Part shown: positions 8,308 through 16,209 of the stretch, piece after piece | How positions within the stretch are numbered: the stretch's first letter is position 1 | Layout of the letters: each line of letters begins with the position of its first letter | Program-made: the position numbers and the translations under genes | Notes under the pieces: generated by a model | The model's input: the letters and a program-made list of their open reading frames with translations, nothing else | What the model was told of the DNA's origin: nothing | Database searches by the model: none | Assembly (NCBI GenBank): GCA_003445715.1 | Contig: DMCS01000054.1 | Location: 1-27,133, forward strand | From: Candidatus Mesolinea sp. | Lineage (GTDB): Bacteria; Chloroflexota; Anaerolineae; Anaerolineales; Anaerolineaceae | DNA length: 27,133 nt | Reading direction: 5' to 3'

Positions 8308-8399
8308 TGTCATTGCGAACCCCGCAGGGGTGAAGCAATCTTCTGCTAGGTCTGAAAAGATTGCTTCGTCGGGCAAGGAGCGCCCTCTTCGCAATGACA
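8308..8399. mobile_element. MITE-like palindromic element (92 bp)
   Basis: The ends TGTCATTGCGAA (8308-8319) and TTCGCAATGACA (8388-8399) are perfect 12-bp inverted repeats. Nested inside are GAAGCAATCTT (8332-8342) and AAGATTGCTTC (8357-8367), also perfectly complementary. This nested palindrome with CATTGCGA ends is a well-known style of non-coding repeat found in many bacterial genomes. It carries no gene. No target-site duplication is obvious. It sits between copies of the other repeat family. Confidence 0.85.
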
Positions 8400-8450
8400 G
8401 TGGTCGATCAGTGGCTGAAATACTTGTCAGATAAATCTTTCCAATCTATG

Positions 8451-8493
8451 TTCTCACCGATCTCCCGAGGGCGTAGCCTACCTGTAGGGTACC
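8451..8493. repeat. Fourth, separated copy of the 55-bp repeat family
   Basis: TTCTCACCGATCTCCCGAGG followed by GCGTAGCCTACCTGTAGGGT and ACC matches the first 43 bases of the 55-bp unit. It is separated from the tandem block by the MITE-like element and about 50 further bases, which suggests the element inserted into an older array. Confidence 0.8.
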
Positions 8494-8570
8494 ATTCGAG
8501 AATGGCGCTTAATTGTTTGTTTCCATAGAAAAATGAGCAAATCCTATTTTTTCTTGCATTTTCTGGCTTA

Positions 8571-8579
8571 TGATATAAT
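8571..8579 (+). promoter_or_regulatory. Extended -10 promoter of greA
   Basis: TGATATAAT is a perfect extended -10 element 117 nt upstream of the greA start. A TTGCAT lies too close (14-nt spacer) to be a standard -35. The implied ~110-nt leader is long, but I could not fold a convincing regulatory structure in it. Confidence 0.6.
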
Positions 8580-8696
8580 ACGCGCAGGCGTCGAGAGAAA
8601 GGGTAACTTTCAAGGCGCCCTTCGTATTTATCCGCAGCGCAAAAAAGCCTTGCGAGACCATAATAGCGTGGAGTAATCAAATATTAGGAATTAGAG

Positions 8697-9161
8697 ATGG
8701 CAATTTCTTATCTAACAAAAGAGGGTTTTGATAACCTACAAAAGGAACTAGATGAACTGCGTAACAAACGCCGCAAAGAAATCGCTACCCGCCTGCAGGA
8801 AGCCATGGAAGATGGGGAGCTGATTGAAAACGCCGAGTATGAAAACGCAAAAAACGAACAGGCATTTGTGGAAGGGCGCATCAAAGAGCTGGAAATGCTG
8901 CTCGCAAATGCTAAAATCATCGATGAAGCCGAAAGAGAACCCGGCGCTGTGCATGTTGGTTCTACGGTGGTCATTCAAGAAGATGGTCAGGACCCAGAAA
9001 CTTATATGATTGTGGGTCCAGCGGAAGCAGACCCACGTTTGGGTAAGATCTCGAACGAATCTCCCATCGGTCGGGCTCTCATGAACCATAAAGCAGGCGA
9101 TAAGGTCAAGGTGGAAGCTCCTGGCGGGGCTTATACGGTGGTGATCGTCAAGGTCAGCTGA
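8697..9161 (+). CDS. greA: Transcription elongation factor GreA
   Basis: GreA inserts a coiled-coil finger into the RNA polymerase secondary channel and stimulates cleavage of backtracked RNA. The 154-aa product has the N-terminal coiled coil (about 8-72), with LTKEGFDNLQKELDEL and the tip motif DGELIENAEYENAKNEQ holding the acidic residues that act in cleavage. The C-terminal FKBP-like domain includes VGPAEADPRLGKISNESPIG and GDKVKVEAPGG. Length fits the family. The ATG follows a weak AGGA at 8684-8690. A terminator separates it from lysS. Confidence 0.97.
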   Translation: MAISYLTKEGFDNLQKELDELRNKRRKEIATRLQEAMEDGELIENAEYENAKNEQAFVEGRIKELEMLLANAKIIDEAEREPGAVHVGSTVVIQEDGQDPETYMIVGPAEADPRLGKISNESPIGRALMNHKAGDKVKVEAPGGAYTVVIVKVS

Positions 9162-9183
9162 AGAAAGTTAATTATATCTAGAC

Positions 9184-9212
9184 GCCCCACCAAATTGAGT
9201 GGGGCATCTTTT
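9184..9212 (+). terminator. Terminator between greA and lysS
   Basis: GCCCCAC (9184-9190) and GTGGGGC (9199-9205) form a perfect 7-bp stem with an 8-nt loop, followed by ATCTTTT. It may act partially, since lysS begins 18 nt later with no separate promoter seen. Confidence 0.75.
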
Positions 9213-9229
9213 AATCTGGAGGAATATCC

Positions 9230-10753
9230 ATGTTGCAAGATAACTTTTCCGAATTGGAAAAAACTCGACTGGAAAAAATCATGCGCATGCGTGCAAGGGG
9301 CATCGAGCCTTATCCCACCCGTGCACAGCGCAGCGCCACAACAATTGAAGCCATTCGTGCCTATGAAGCTGCAGAAGCCAGCGGAAGCACTGAGCCAATT
9401 ACTTGCACGCTTGCCGGCCGCTTACGCTCGATACGCAACATGGGAAAGCTCATTTTCGCGCACATCGAAGATGCCGAAGGCAAAGTGCAGTTGCTCTTTA
9501 GGGTGGACGAGCTGGGCCCAGATAAACTGGAAACTTTCAAGTCGGACTTCGACCTGGGCGATTTCATCCAGGCCAGCGGGAGCATGTTCCGCACCAAGCG
9601 CGGTGAGGTTACGCTTTTAGTGCAAGATTTTGCCATGTTGGCTAAGGCGCTCTACCAGCTACCCCCAGATAAAGATGAAGTGGTGGATGGCAAAGTGGTG
9701 CGTCACGCCTTGGTTAGTGACCCAGAAACCCGCTTCCGTCAGCGCTATGTGGACCTCGCCGTCAACCCTGAAGTGCGGGAAACATTTCGCACCCGCACTG
9801 AAACCGTGCGTGCCTTGCGCAAGTACTTAGATGAGCGTGGCTTTCTGGAAGTGGAAACACCCATCTTGCAGCCGATTTATGGCGGTGCGGCGGCTCGTCC
9901 GTTTGTTACCCACCATAATGAGCTCGACCAAGACCTTTACTTACGCATCAGTTTCGAGCTTTACCTCAAACGCTTACTCGTTGGAGGTTTTGAGCGCGTG
10001 TATGAGATTGGGCGGGACTTCCGCAACGAAGGTGTTTCCTATAAGCACAACCCGGAGTTTACCCAGCTCGAGTTCTATATGGCTTATGCGGATTACCTGA
10101 GCATTATGGAGATGACCGAGCAGATGATCTCCAGCGTGGCGCAACAGGTTTTAGGTACGCAGATTATTCACTTTGAAGGTCACGAAATTAACCTGACGCC
10201 ACCCTGGAAGCGCATCCAGATCCGTGAAGGCTTGCTGGAAGCCACCGGAATCGACATCCAGTATTATGAAACTGCCGGAGAGCTTAGCCAAGCACTCTTA
10301 ACCAAAGGCATCCAACACGATTCCAATGCCTCGCGTGGAAAAATCATCGCAGAGATAATGGAACAATTCTTGGAGCCGAACTTAATTCAACCCACGTTTG
10401 TATATGATTACCCGCGGGATATTTCTCCCCTGGCGAAAACCAAGCCAGATGACCCGCAGACGGTGGAACGCTTTGAAGTCTTTATCGGCGGTATGGAGCT
10501 GTGCAATGCTTTTACCGAGCTCAATGACCCGTTAGAGCAAGAGAAGCGCTTCTTGGAGATGGGGCGCACCTATGCCGAGGGCAATGAGGAACGCCACCCT
10601 ATGGATGAAGACTTCTTGCGCGCGTTAGCTTATGGCATGCCGCCCACTGGCGGTTTTGGCATGGGCGTTGACCGTTTGGTCATGTTGCTTACTGGGCATC
10701 ACAGCATTCGCGAGGTCATCCTCTTTCCGCCAGTGCGCGAAGAGGAAAGGTGA
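9230..10753 (+). CDS. lysS: Lysyl-tRNA synthetase, class II
   Basis: Charges tRNA-Lys with lysine in the cytoplasm. The 507-aa length is normal. The N-terminal OB-fold anticodon-binding domain (about 55-150) contains GRLRSIRNMGKLIFAHIED. The catalytic domain shows the motif 1 region RQRYVDLAVNPEVRETF, ILQPIYGGAAARPFVTHHNE, motif 2 in GRDFRNEGVSYKHNPEFTQL and motif 3 in GFGMGVDRLVMLLTG. MELCNAFTELNDPLEQ is also typical. The ATG at 9230 has GGAGGA at ideal spacing. Adjacency to greA is common in bacteria. Confidence 0.97.
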   Translation: MLQDNFSELEKTRLEKIMRMRARGIEPYPTRAQRSATTIEAIRAYEAAEASGSTEPITCTLAGRLRSIRNMGKLIFAHIEDAEGKVQLLFRVDELGPDKLETFKSDFDLGDFIQASGSMFRTKRGEVTLLVQDFAMLAKALYQLPPDKDEVVDGKVVRHALVSDPETRFRQRYVDLAVNPEVRETFRTRTETVRALRKYLDERGFLEVETPILQPIYGGAAARPFVTHHNELDQDLYLRISFELYLKRLLVGGFERVYEIGRDFRNEGVSYKHNPEFTQLEFYMAYADYLSIMEMTEQMISSVAQQVLGTQIIHFEGHEINLTPPWKRIQIREGLLEATGIDIQYYETAGELSQALLTKGIQHDSNASRGKIIAEIMEQFLEPNLIQPTFVYDYPRDISPLAKTKPDDPQTVERFEVFIGGMELCNAFTELNDPLEQEKRFLEMGRTYAEGNEERHPMDEDFLRALAYGMPPTGGFGMGVDRLVMLLTGHHSIREVILFPPVREEER

Positions 10754-10760
10754 GAAAGAA

Positions 10761-10805
10761 CGAAATAAATGCCTTGTGAAGACTTAGCGAGGCATTTATA
10801 ATTCG
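10761..10805 (+). terminator. Hairpin after lysS, possible terminator
   Basis: ATAAATGCCT (10765-10774) and AGGCATTTAT (10790-10799) are a perfect 10-bp stem, extended by CGAA/TTCG after a 2-nt bulge. It starts 7 nt after the lysS stop. There is no clean T run, so it may be a weak terminator or a 3'-end stabiliser. Confidence 0.55.
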
Positions 10806-10837
10806 TTGAGTAGAAAAAACGAAAGCCCGACATTATT

Positions 10838-11860
10838 ATGAAAGTTTATGAGATTGATGGAAAAATATATCGGTTACCCAATGAACTTACCGATTTTCAG
10901 CTACAAATGTACATTCACTTGATAAATTGGAAATGGGCTCATCTGACTCAAGAACCGGGGTATTTCAATCACTCTCCTTATGATGCTTTGCTGCCAGACG
11001 AGTTAAAATCACAGGGCTATCCATTGTATCGCCCAATAAGAGAACGTTTCCTGGATCATCAACAACGATTTCCCTTCAAATCCCATAAGTTTCTTGGACA
11101 TATGGCGAGTTCTCAAGCTGCATGTGCTAATTTGTTCTTGCCCCTCCTCGAGGATCCGCTGATTGCTGCCAAGGTTTTAGGTGCTGTAAAAACTGACCTC
11201 AAGTCAATTGCGACCGACCATCTAGACAGAGGATTTCGGATTGAGTTTCGGGATGAACCTGACAATGTGCTAAATGACCATACGAATGTGAGCGGAACCG
11301 ACGCAGATATTGCCATCGCATACTATGATCATGAGGGCAATCTCAACCTATGGATGATTGAACATAAACTGGCGGAGGTGGAGTTTACAACTTGCGGAGG
11401 TTTCAAAAGCAGGGGGCGTACCCCCTCTCATGCCTGCGCCCCAGCATCCGCAATCCTGGATAATAAAAATCTTTGTTATTATCACAGCAAGTGTAAATTT
11501 CGTTATTGGGATATTACAGTGCAAGCTACTTCACCGTTTGATGCCGACCGTATTAGAGAATATGAAGAATGCCCATTCAAAGGTGGCATGAATCAGTTGT
11601 GGCGGAATTTACTACTTGCCATAAGCATTGAAACATCGTCCTCACCCAAGTGGCCCTATAAGAAAGTGTATTTTTCGGTGGTATATCATCCTCGGAATGA
11701 TTCCATACAGCCATCCATTGATGAATTTCAAAAATTGATTAGATACAACGACCGGTTTTTTGCGTTTTCATCGGAAAAATTGATAAACCGAGCAAAAGAG
11801 ATAAATGACCCGGCTTTATCTGAATGGGTACGCTGGTATCAAGAACTCTATTATTTCTAA
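10838..11860 (+). CDS. Putative PD-(D/E)XK nuclease-like protein with a Cys cluster
   Basis: The 340-aa product is not confidently named. DADIAIAYYDHEGNLNLWMI followed directly by EHK matches the D...(E)xK core of PD-(D/E)XK nucleases (about 151-173). Right after it comes a four-Cys stretch: TTCGGF, HACAP, NLCYYHSKC. A similar layout is remembered from putative restriction endonucleases of the PGN_0703 type, but I cannot confirm that by search. No good ribosome site precedes the ATG. The gene is visibly more A+T-rich than lysS and lies between lysS and a decayed transposase, which suggests acquired DNA. No methyltransferase partner is present. A DNA-damage or defence role is only inferred. 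Confidence 0.6.
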   Translation: MKVYEIDGKIYRLPNELTDFQLQMYIHLINWKWAHLTQEPGYFNHSPYDALLPDELKSQGYPLYRPIRERFLDHQQRFPFKSHKFLGHMASSQAACANLFLPLLEDPLIAAKVLGAVKTDLKSIATDHLDRGFRIEFRDEPDNVLNDHTNVSGTDADIAIAYYDHEGNLNLWMIEHKLAEVEFTTCGGFKSRGRTPSHACAPASAILDNKNLCYYHSKCKFRYWDITVQATSPFDADRIREYEECPFKGGMNQLWRNLLLAISIETSSSPKWPYKKVYFSVVYHPRNDSIQPSIDEFQKLIRYNDRFFAFSSEKLINRAKEINDPALSEWVRWYQELYYF

Positions 11861-11955
11861 CCAAACAATACTTTCGACAAAAATAAGGTGAAGTGAAAAG
11901 GCATTTTGTTGTAGAGTAGGAGTCGACCAAGACCAAAACTCATAACAAAAAGCTT

Positions 11956-12161
11956 ATGACAAACATTTTTGCACTTTTACAACCGATCCAAAACAGCGTT
12001 TCTAAAACAACAATGCGGCAAATGAGCCGGATCATCGTAGAGATGATAGCTATGTCGGGACAGGTCACGATGTTGGGAATATCGCGATGGGTGAGTAAGG
12101 CGGCAGCTACCGGAGTATGTCGCGCTTCTCTGCCATGGTGATACCTTGGGCGAAGGTATTG
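11956..12161 (+). pseudogene. Remnant of an IS transposase (N-terminal part, frameshifted)
   Basis: MTNIFALLQPIQ, SKTTMRQMSRII and VTMLGISRW resemble the N-terminal region of DDE transposases of IS elements common in Chloroflexota and Cyanobacteria. After Trp-Val-Ser-Lys (near 12097) the frame is lost. Shifting by one base restores GSYRSMSRF and then VIPWAKVL up to 12161, as expected of the family, so one G was lost from a G run. The catalytic part is absent and no inverted repeats were found. The remaining bases of this 396-base spacer to the ORF at 12257 hold nothing else I can support. Confidence 0.6.
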
Positions 12162-12289
12162 TCTAAATTAAAAAGTTTTTCAAACATGGATAAGCTAAAC
12201 ATTTTCTTCACCCTCAATCACTGGATTTTCAAGTAAAATACAAGTGCAAGTTCAGTATGAATGGCGCAAGACTTGCACCGGTAGCGTTT

Positions 12290-12898
12290 ATGACTGAACA
12301 AGATTTGATCGAACAAGCCCTCGAAGGCGATTTGGATGCCTTCAACACCCTGGTTTTGCAATACCAAGACCTGGCCTATAACGTTGCCTATCGCATCATG
12401 CATGACCCTGAAGCCGCAGCTGATGCTACGCAAGAAGCTGTTATTTCCATGTATCGCAAACTCGATACTTACCGCGGCGGCTCATTTAAAAGCTGGTTTT
12501 TACGCATCGTGACAAATGCTTGTTATGATGAGCTGCGCCGCATCAGCCGCCGACCAAGCACGCCGCTAGAGCCCGAGAATAGCGATGGTGAGCTGATTGA
12601 TTCTGCAGCTTGGATGCGTGATAACTCCCCTGGACCAGAACAAAATGCGAGCACTGAAGAAATTCAGCAAGCCATTCAACACTGCCTCGAAAGCTTGGAG
12701 GATAAGTTTCGGATTGTGTTAGTTTTGGTCGATATCTCCGGTGAAGATTATGCCTCCGTTGCCCAAATCATTCATCGGCCGATTGGTACGGTAAAAAGCC
12801 GTCTTTCGCGTGCCCGCCAGAAAATGCAGTCTTGTCTGCAGGGATTTGGGGAACTCTTGCCTGAGAAATTTCGTCTGAACGATGAGGAAAGATCATGA
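12290..12898 (+). CDS. ECF-type RNA polymerase sigma factor
   Basis: A 202-aa sigma-70 family protein of the ECF type. Region 2 covers about residues 10-75, including DLAYNVAYRIMHDPEAAADA, TQEAVISMYRKLDTYRGG and SFKSWFLRIVTNACYDELRR. Region 4 covers about 130-185, with LPEKF-like spacing and a helix-turn-helix in DYASVAQIIHRPIGTVKSRL. The ATG at 12290 (MTEQDL) gives the usual N-terminus; the ATG at 12257 would add 11 residues and has no ribosome site. Its stop overlaps the next start as ATGA, so translation with the anti-sigma-like partner is coupled. It likely directs an envelope-stress or surface regulon. Confidence 0.92.
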   Translation: MTEQDLIEQALEGDLDAFNTLVLQYQDLAYNVAYRIMHDPEAAADATQEAVISMYRKLDTYRGGSFKSWFLRIVTNACYDELRRISRRPSTPLEPENSDGELIDSAAWMRDNSPGPEQNASTEEIQQAIQHCLESLEDKFRIVLVLVDISGEDYASVAQIIHRPIGTVKSRLSRARQKMQSCLQGFGELLPEKFRLNDEERS

Positions 12899-13806
12899 AA
12901 AGGCAAGAAACGTTATCCCAACGTGACTTAGAGCTGCTGAACGCTTACTTGGATGATGCGCTGAACGAAAAAGAAAAACAGCGCTTCGAAGCACGTTTAG
13001 CGCGCTCTTTACAGTTGCAGAAAAAATTAAAAGAATACACTCAACTTAAGGTTGCACTACGCGAGCTGCCTAAACAGCCAGCGCCGCGCAATTTCACCCT
13101 AAGCCAAGAACAAGCGCGTGCATATAAGCCTGGGCCAAAACTCTACCCTGCTTTTAGTTATGTTGCCCTCACGGCGGTCTTACTTTTAGCCATCATTTTT
13201 AGCAGCGAGTTTTTCTTCAATCAGTTCGCAACCCCGATGGCAGCCCAAATGGAGAGCCCGACGATGGAGGCAGAATCTCTCGCGGTCAAATCGGCCGAAG
13301 AAGAGCCAGAACCCTTAATCTTCACCTGGGGTTACCCAGAAATTGGGGGCATGGGCGGGGGAGCTGAAGGCGGTTTTTCCTACGGCATTAATATCATGAT
13401 TGCACCAGCCCCCGAAGAACAGATCGATACCACCGTGAGCGGTGAAGAAACAGAAACACCCCCCGAGGAAGGCGGAATCCCAACCGAGACGCCAGAGTGG
13501 GGAATGGGCGGCGGCTCAGAGGAAACTTATCCTCTAGAGGCAACCCCAACGCCCACGTTGCCTGCACCCGAGACAGTTCCAGAAACACCCAGAGTGACAG
13601 CCGTTGAACCTTTGATTTTAGGCTTGCAAGCGGATAAAACTGGCAAAGTTATCGCCACCTATCCTCAATTCCCTGATGAAACCGCATCGCAGGCAGAACC
13701 AGCCCGAACATGGCGAAACTTAGTGCCTGCTGATGTCAAAATCGCCCTGGCGGCAGCTGCAGCTTTATTTGGCATCTTGGCGCTGGTCTTGTATATAAAA
13801 CGCTAA
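12895..13806 (+). CDS. Membrane anti-sigma-factor-like protein with extracytoplasmic Thr-Pro/Gly region
   Basis: The first ~50 residues, with LELLNAYLDDALNEKEKQRF, look like the helical anti-sigma fold, but they lack the His-x3-Cys-x2-Cys zinc residues of ZAS proteins. A membrane segment follows at about 83-103 (YVALTAVLLLAIIFSSEFFF). Then comes a long acidic, Thr-Pro and Gly-rich region, and a second hydrophobic segment near the C-terminus ending in a basic LYIKR. Overlap with the sigma gene supports the role by context. The 303-aa length and second anchor are unusual. It could be released by proteolysis, as with RsiW-type regulators; this is an inference. Confidence 0.75.
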   Translation: MKRQETLSQRDLELLNAYLDDALNEKEKQRFEARLARSLQLQKKLKEYTQLKVALRELPKQPAPRNFTLSQEQARAYKPGPKLYPAFSYVALTAVLLLAIIFSSEFFFNQFATPMAAQMESPTMEAESLAVKSAEEEPEPLIFTWGYPEIGGMGGGAEGGFSYGINIMIAPAPEEQIDTTVSGEETETPPEEGGIPTETPEWGMGGGSEETYPLEATPTPTLPAPETVPETPRVTAVEPLILGLQADKTGKVIATYPQFPDETASQAEPARTWRNLVPADVKIALAAAAALFGILALVLYIKR

Positions 13807-13828
13807 GCGCTACTTCCGTTTAATGCAA

Positions 13829-13854
13829 CAGCCCCTGATTTACGTCAGGGGCTG
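13829..13854. terminator. Bidirectional terminator hairpin between the anti-sigma gene and metK
   Basis: CAGCCCCTGA (13829-13838) and TCAGGGGCTG (13845-13854) form a perfect 10-bp stem with a 6-nt loop. It lies between two convergent genes. T runs on both sides are poor, so its strength comes from the stem. Confidence 0.7.
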
Positions 13855-13890
13855 CTTGTAATCAATTTGCGAAGTCGGTCAACAGTCAGC

Positions 13891-15117
13891 TCACAAGCCT
13901 ACCGCTTGGCGCAGCGCCGCAGTGCGGTTGGTTTGTTCCCAAGTTGGGTTCAAATCCAAACGCCCGAAATGCCCATATGCTGCAAAAGGTCGGTAAATTG
14001 GACGCAGCAAGTCCAAATCATGGATGATAGCGCGTGGACGCAGGTCAAACACCTGCGTAATAGCTTGGGCAATATTTTCATCTTCCACCACGCCCGTATC
14101 AAATGTCTCCACATTCACGCTAAGTGGATCCGCACGGCCGATGGCATAAGAAACCTGCACCTCGCAGCGGGAGGCTAACTCTGCTGCCACCACGTTTTTA
14201 GCCACCCAACGGGCAGCGTAGGAGGCTGAGCGGTCGACCTTGGTCGGATCTTTGCCAGAGAAGCAGCCACCGCCATGCCGACCCATGCCGCCATAGGTAT
14301 CTACGATGATCTTGCGACCAGTCAGGCCGGAATCACCGAGCGGCCCGCCAATGACAAAGCGGCCCGTAGGGTTCGTGTAGATTTTCAGGTCATCATCTAC
14401 TAGCTCAGCGGGCAGCACCGGTTTGATGACGTACTCAATTAGGTCCTCACGGATTTGCTCATTCGTCACGGTTCTCCCGTTTAGTTTATCGGCGTGCTGC
14501 GAGCTGATCAGCACCGTATCGATGCGCGCCGGCTTGCCATAGTCATATTCCACCGTAACTTGGCTTTTGCCATCCGGATACATCCACTTCAATGTGTTGT
14601 TCTTACGCACTTCAGCCATTCTGTGGGTAAGCTTGTGGGCTAGCGAAATTGGCAAGGGCATCAGTTCTTCCGTTTCATCACAGGCAAAGCCAAACATCAT
14701 GCCCTGATCCCCTGCGCCTCCAGCTTCGATAAATTCTTCGGTATATTCGAGCGGCAAGGTCTTACCATTACGATCCACTCCGCGGGCAATATCTGGCGAT
14801 TGTGCTGAAATTGCAACCATCACCGCACAGGTAGCTGCGTCGAATCCTTTTTTGCCGCGATCATAGCCGATGCTATTGACTACTTCACGCACGATTTTTT
14901 CCACATCCACATAAGTTTGTGTGGTCATTTCGCCAGTAACCAGCACAAAGCCGGTTTTGGTAATTGTTTCGATGGCAACTCTTGATGAAGGGTCGTCCCG
15001 CAAGGCAGCGTCCACAATTGCATCGCTGATTTGGTCACAAATCTTATCGGGGTGCCCCTCCGTAACCGATTCGGACGTAAACAAATATTTTGGTGACTTC
15101 ATAAAAGTCGTGCTCAT
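13891..15117 (-). CDS. metK: S-adenosylmethionine synthetase (methionine adenosyltransferase)
   Basis: Makes SAM from methionine and ATP in the cytoplasm. The 408-aa product has all the expected blocks: [20 protein letters not shown] (ATP/methionine site, about 14-33), [16 protein letters not shown] (about 133-148), [20 protein letters not shown] and the P-loop-like [20 protein letters not shown]. The ATG at 15117 has GGAGG with a 10-nt spacer. A second in-frame ATG (MKSPKY) five codons later is nearer the usual N-terminus but less well placed. Expression is controlled by the SAM-I riboswitch upstream, giving end-product feedback. Confidence 0.97.
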   Translation of the reverse strand: MSTTFMKSPKYLFTSESVTEGHPDKICDQISDAIVDAALRDDPSSRVAIETITKTGFVLVTGEMTTQTYVDVEKIVREVVNSIGYDRGKKGFDAATCAVMVAISAQSPDIARGVDRNGKTLPLEYTEEFIEAGGAGDQGMMFGFACDETEELMPLPISLAHKLTHRMAEVRKNNTLKWMYPDGKSQVTVEYDYGKPARIDTVLISSQHADKLNGRTVTNEQIREDLIEYVIKPVLPAELVDDDLKIYTNPTGRFVIGGPLGDSGLTGRKIIVDTYGGMGRHGGGCFSGKDPTKVDRSASYAARWVAKNVVAAELASRCEVQVSYAIGRADPLSVNVETFDTGVVEDENIAQAITQVFDLRPRAIIHDLDLLRPIYRPFAAYGHFGRLDLNPTWEQTNRTAALRQAVGL

Positions 15118-15143
15118 AAAAAAGAAACCTCCAGTCTCTTAAA

Positions 15144-15169
15144 AAAATATCCCCTTGCAGAGAGAGGGG
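15144..15169 (-). terminator. Riboswitch expression platform: attenuator hairpin
   Basis: On the minus strand CCCCT (15169-15165) pairs with AGGGG (15155-15151), followed by ATATTTTTTT. The competing structure is also visible. GAGAGG just after the aptamer (15196-15191) can pair with CCTCTC (15167-15162), which overlaps the terminator's 5' arm. The first three bases of that GAGAGG belong to helix P1. SAM-bound P1 therefore frees the terminator, switching metK off. Confidence 0.75.
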
Positions 15170-15193
15170 CACATAAAATATGCAGACACGCCT

Positions 15194-15296
15194 CTCATCT
15201 TCCAGATTACACTCTGCCGGAATTGGCACCGTCCAGGCTTGTGCCTAGTGGTTGCCAAGGTATCATCGGGCCGGTCCCTCCACCTTTCTGGATAAG
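15194..15296 (-). promoter_or_regulatory. SAM-I (S-box) riboswitch aptamer
   Basis: The minus strand carries the family's conserved blocks in order: CTTATC with AGAAAGGTGGAGGGA, then CCGATGATACCTTGGCAACC, GGTGCCAATTCC with GGCAG, and the closing GATGAG that pairs with CTTATC to make P1. The SAM-binding core residues are intact. It lies about 75 nt upstream of metK, the classic S-box target. Confidence 0.95.
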
Positions 15297-15328
15297 TGCG
15301 CCGCTTGGGGCTGTTCAATTGTTGGCAA

Positions 15329-15357
15329 TATATAACACCCTTTAGCTGGTTTTGCAA
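15329..15357 (-). promoter_or_regulatory. Promoter of the metK leader
   Basis: TTGCAA (-35, 15357-15352) and TATATA (-10, 15334-15329) are separated by exactly 17 nt, and a TG lies just before the -10. Transcription would begin about 26 nt upstream of the riboswitch aptamer. Confidence 0.65.
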
Positions 15358-15417
15358 GGGCAAACGTGACAAAATCTGTATTTTTATGTGAAATAAAGTT
15401 TTCAGAATTAACGCTGC

Positions 15418-16095
15418 TTATGGCTCAATTGATAAACCAGCAGCTTTCACATCAAGGTTATCGAAATCAATCTCAATACCAGCCTCGTCAAAGCTACTGA
15501 CGATCAAACCAACATCTCCATACGTAAACTCCGTTACCTCAACTTCTGCTACGATGTTTCCATTGACCCACAGGCTAAGTTGATTGGCGGCGCACATTGC
15601 TTCCAGATGGTTGTATTCGGGGTCAATCCCAGCCTGATCTTCTGCACTGTAGAGCGTGAGGCGCTTGCCTTGCTGGTAACGGAATATCTCCACATATCCG
15701 CCGCCGCCAATTGTTAGCGCATAAAAGTTATTGACGTCGTTATAGCCGCATATAATGCCATAAGCAGCCTGAACTGTGCTTGGGTTTTGCCAAACATCAA
15801 CTTCGACGATGATATCTTGATCGAAATATTGATAAGGATTAGCCCAAATATCCTGTTGAGGCGTTGATAGAGTGATGCGGTACTTGCCATCAGTGTAATC
15901 GGTGCTATTCCCGCCCTGGCTGGCGCGGTCCCAGCCGCTTTTAGGGTTAGAGAAGTCGTCCTGAAAGAGGATGGGATTCGATTCCTGCGTCGGCAGGTTG
16001 TGCTCATCTGCGCTTCCCCCGCTATTGAAGCAGGCGCACATTGACAGTACGAACACGAGGGAAAGGAGGTAAAGGAAATGGCGTCGGATTTGCAT
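15418..16095 (-). CDS. Putative lipoprotein with a lectin/laminin-G-like beta-sandwich domain
   Basis: The N-terminus has a basic start and hydrophobic core (FLYLLSLVFVLSM) ending Cys-Ala-Cys, so Cys 22 is the likely lipidated residue and the product is exported and membrane-anchored. After a short Ser/Gly linker, residues about 42-220 form one beta-rich domain. It includes FQDDFSNPKSGWD, YRITLSTPQQDIWA, VNNFYALTIGGGGYVEIFRY and GLIVSSFDEAGIEIDFDNL. This resembles the concanavalin-like fold (DUF1080-like) that binds or acts on sugars. No catalytic residues can be assigned. No terminator or promoter is clear. Confidence 0.72.
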   Translation of the reverse strand: MQIRRHFLYLLSLVFVLSMCACFNSGGSADEHNLPTQESNPILFQDDFSNPKSGWDRASQGGNSTDYTDGKYRITLSTPQQDIWANPYQYFDQDIIVEVDVWQNPSTVQAAYGIICGYNDVNNFYALTIGGGGYVEIFRYQQGKRLTLYSAEDQAGIDPEYNHLEAMCAANQLSLWVNGNIVAEVEVTEFTYGDVGLIVSSFDEAGIEIDFDNLDVKAAGLSIEP

Positions 16096-16209
16096 TTTTC
16101 AATCATAACCTATCATGCGTCATTAGGATATTGCATCAGCATAAAACTCAATATTAATCCAAAAGCTCCTCTATCAAGTCAAACGATAGGATGAATTAAG
16201 CTTAGCAAT

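Noticed and set aside
8136..8493. CRISPR array
   Set aside because: The repeated units abut with no unique spacers of constant length, and no cas genes are present.
8132..8680. Minus-strand open frames of 68 and 90 codons in the greA upstream spacer
   Set aside because: They run through the 55-bp repeats and the MITE-like element and have low-complexity repeated translations; they are by-products of the repeats.
13940..13970. tRNA T-arm-like GGTTCAAATCC
   Set aside because: It is inside metK on the opposite strand and no acceptor or anticodon arms can be formed around it. No tRNA was found anywhere in the window.
13867..14178. Plus-strand frame of 103 codons opposite metK
   Set aside because: It is the antisense shadow of the metK C-terminus.
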